Source of the DNA: Ichthyophonus hoferi
Lineage: Eukaryota > Opisthokonta > Ichthyosporea > Ichthyophonida > Ichthyophonidae
Length of the DNA: 14,481 nt
NCBI GenBank assembly: GCA_002751075.1
Contig: NAOQ01000929.1
Span: forward strand, 1 to 14,481
Direction: 5' to 3'
This document shows, piece after piece, positions 14,382 through 14,481 of this stretch (its first letter is position 1; the number at the start of each line of letters is the position of its first letter). The notes under the pieces are model-generated. The model searched no databases, had not been told where the DNA came from, and worked only from the letters and a program-made list of their open reading frames with translations. The position numbers and the translations under genes were made by a program.

Positions 14382-14481
14382 ATATACTATACTATACGAT
14401 ACTATATACTATATACTATACTATATTATACTATACCATACCATATTATACTGTACTATACTATACTGTACTATACTATAT
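14382..14481 (+). repeat. (ctata)n microsatellite reaching the window end
   Basis: Degenerate ctatacta/ctatatta/ctgtacta repeats continue to the last base, so the array is incomplete here. Confidence 0.85.

Noticed and set aside
14382-14481. Telomeric repeat at the window end
   Set aside because: The unit is a degenerate ctata motif, not a G-rich telomere repeat, and similar arrays occur inside the window.

Overview
The window reads as AT-rich, repeat-dominated intergenic DNA of a eukaryote with one convincing protein gene. There are no bacterial operons, Shine-Dalgarno sites or conserved housekeeping genes. The decaying retroelement pieces include Ty1/copia-like long terminal repeats (LTRs) whose primer-binding sites match the 5' half of initiator tRNA-Met. 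An AT-rich fungus, possibly an early-diverging one, would fit, but this is inferred from general character and not from a marker gene. Assignment to a lineage is low confidence.

Layout. 1-1095: no recognised feature. 1096-1480: a decayed LTR-like copy (family A) that starts with a TGTTAAC hairpin. 1640-2260: TA tracts and an inverted family C repeat. 2140-4920: a dense nest of repeats, with four family B copies in alternating orientation, two copies of a TA-rich 'ctattata' block, and two direct copies of an unrecognised repeat of about 360-400 bp (R1). 4921-6130: unique-looking, purine-rich in part. 6417-6905 (minus strand): one intact 162-residue gene for a small secreted, cysteine-free, beta-rich protein of unknown function. 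7320-8250 and 9568-9900: family D repeats rich in ATTGG (inverted CCAAT) motifs, with small or broken reading frames. 8381-9153: two family A LTR ends in opposite orientation, each joined to a fossil of the initiator tRNA-Met 5' half, followed by a truncated family A LTR. 10535-11077: two family C copies. 11071-11775 (minus strand): a broken coding stretch abutting or cut by family C. 12480-12550: TA tracts. 12890-13690: the longest family A LTR, carrying an internal insert. 13695-14481: TATAC-type microsatellites, one pair in inverted orientation, running off the window edge.

The genes do not form a pathway. The most informative biology is the retroelement record. LTRs with TG...CA-type ends are followed by complements of a half-length initiator tRNA-Met, the primer type known from Drosophila copia. 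The tRNA match extends past a usual primer-binding site, to nucleotide 1 in one copy. Repeat families were recognised by eye between parts of this window, so their borders are approximate.
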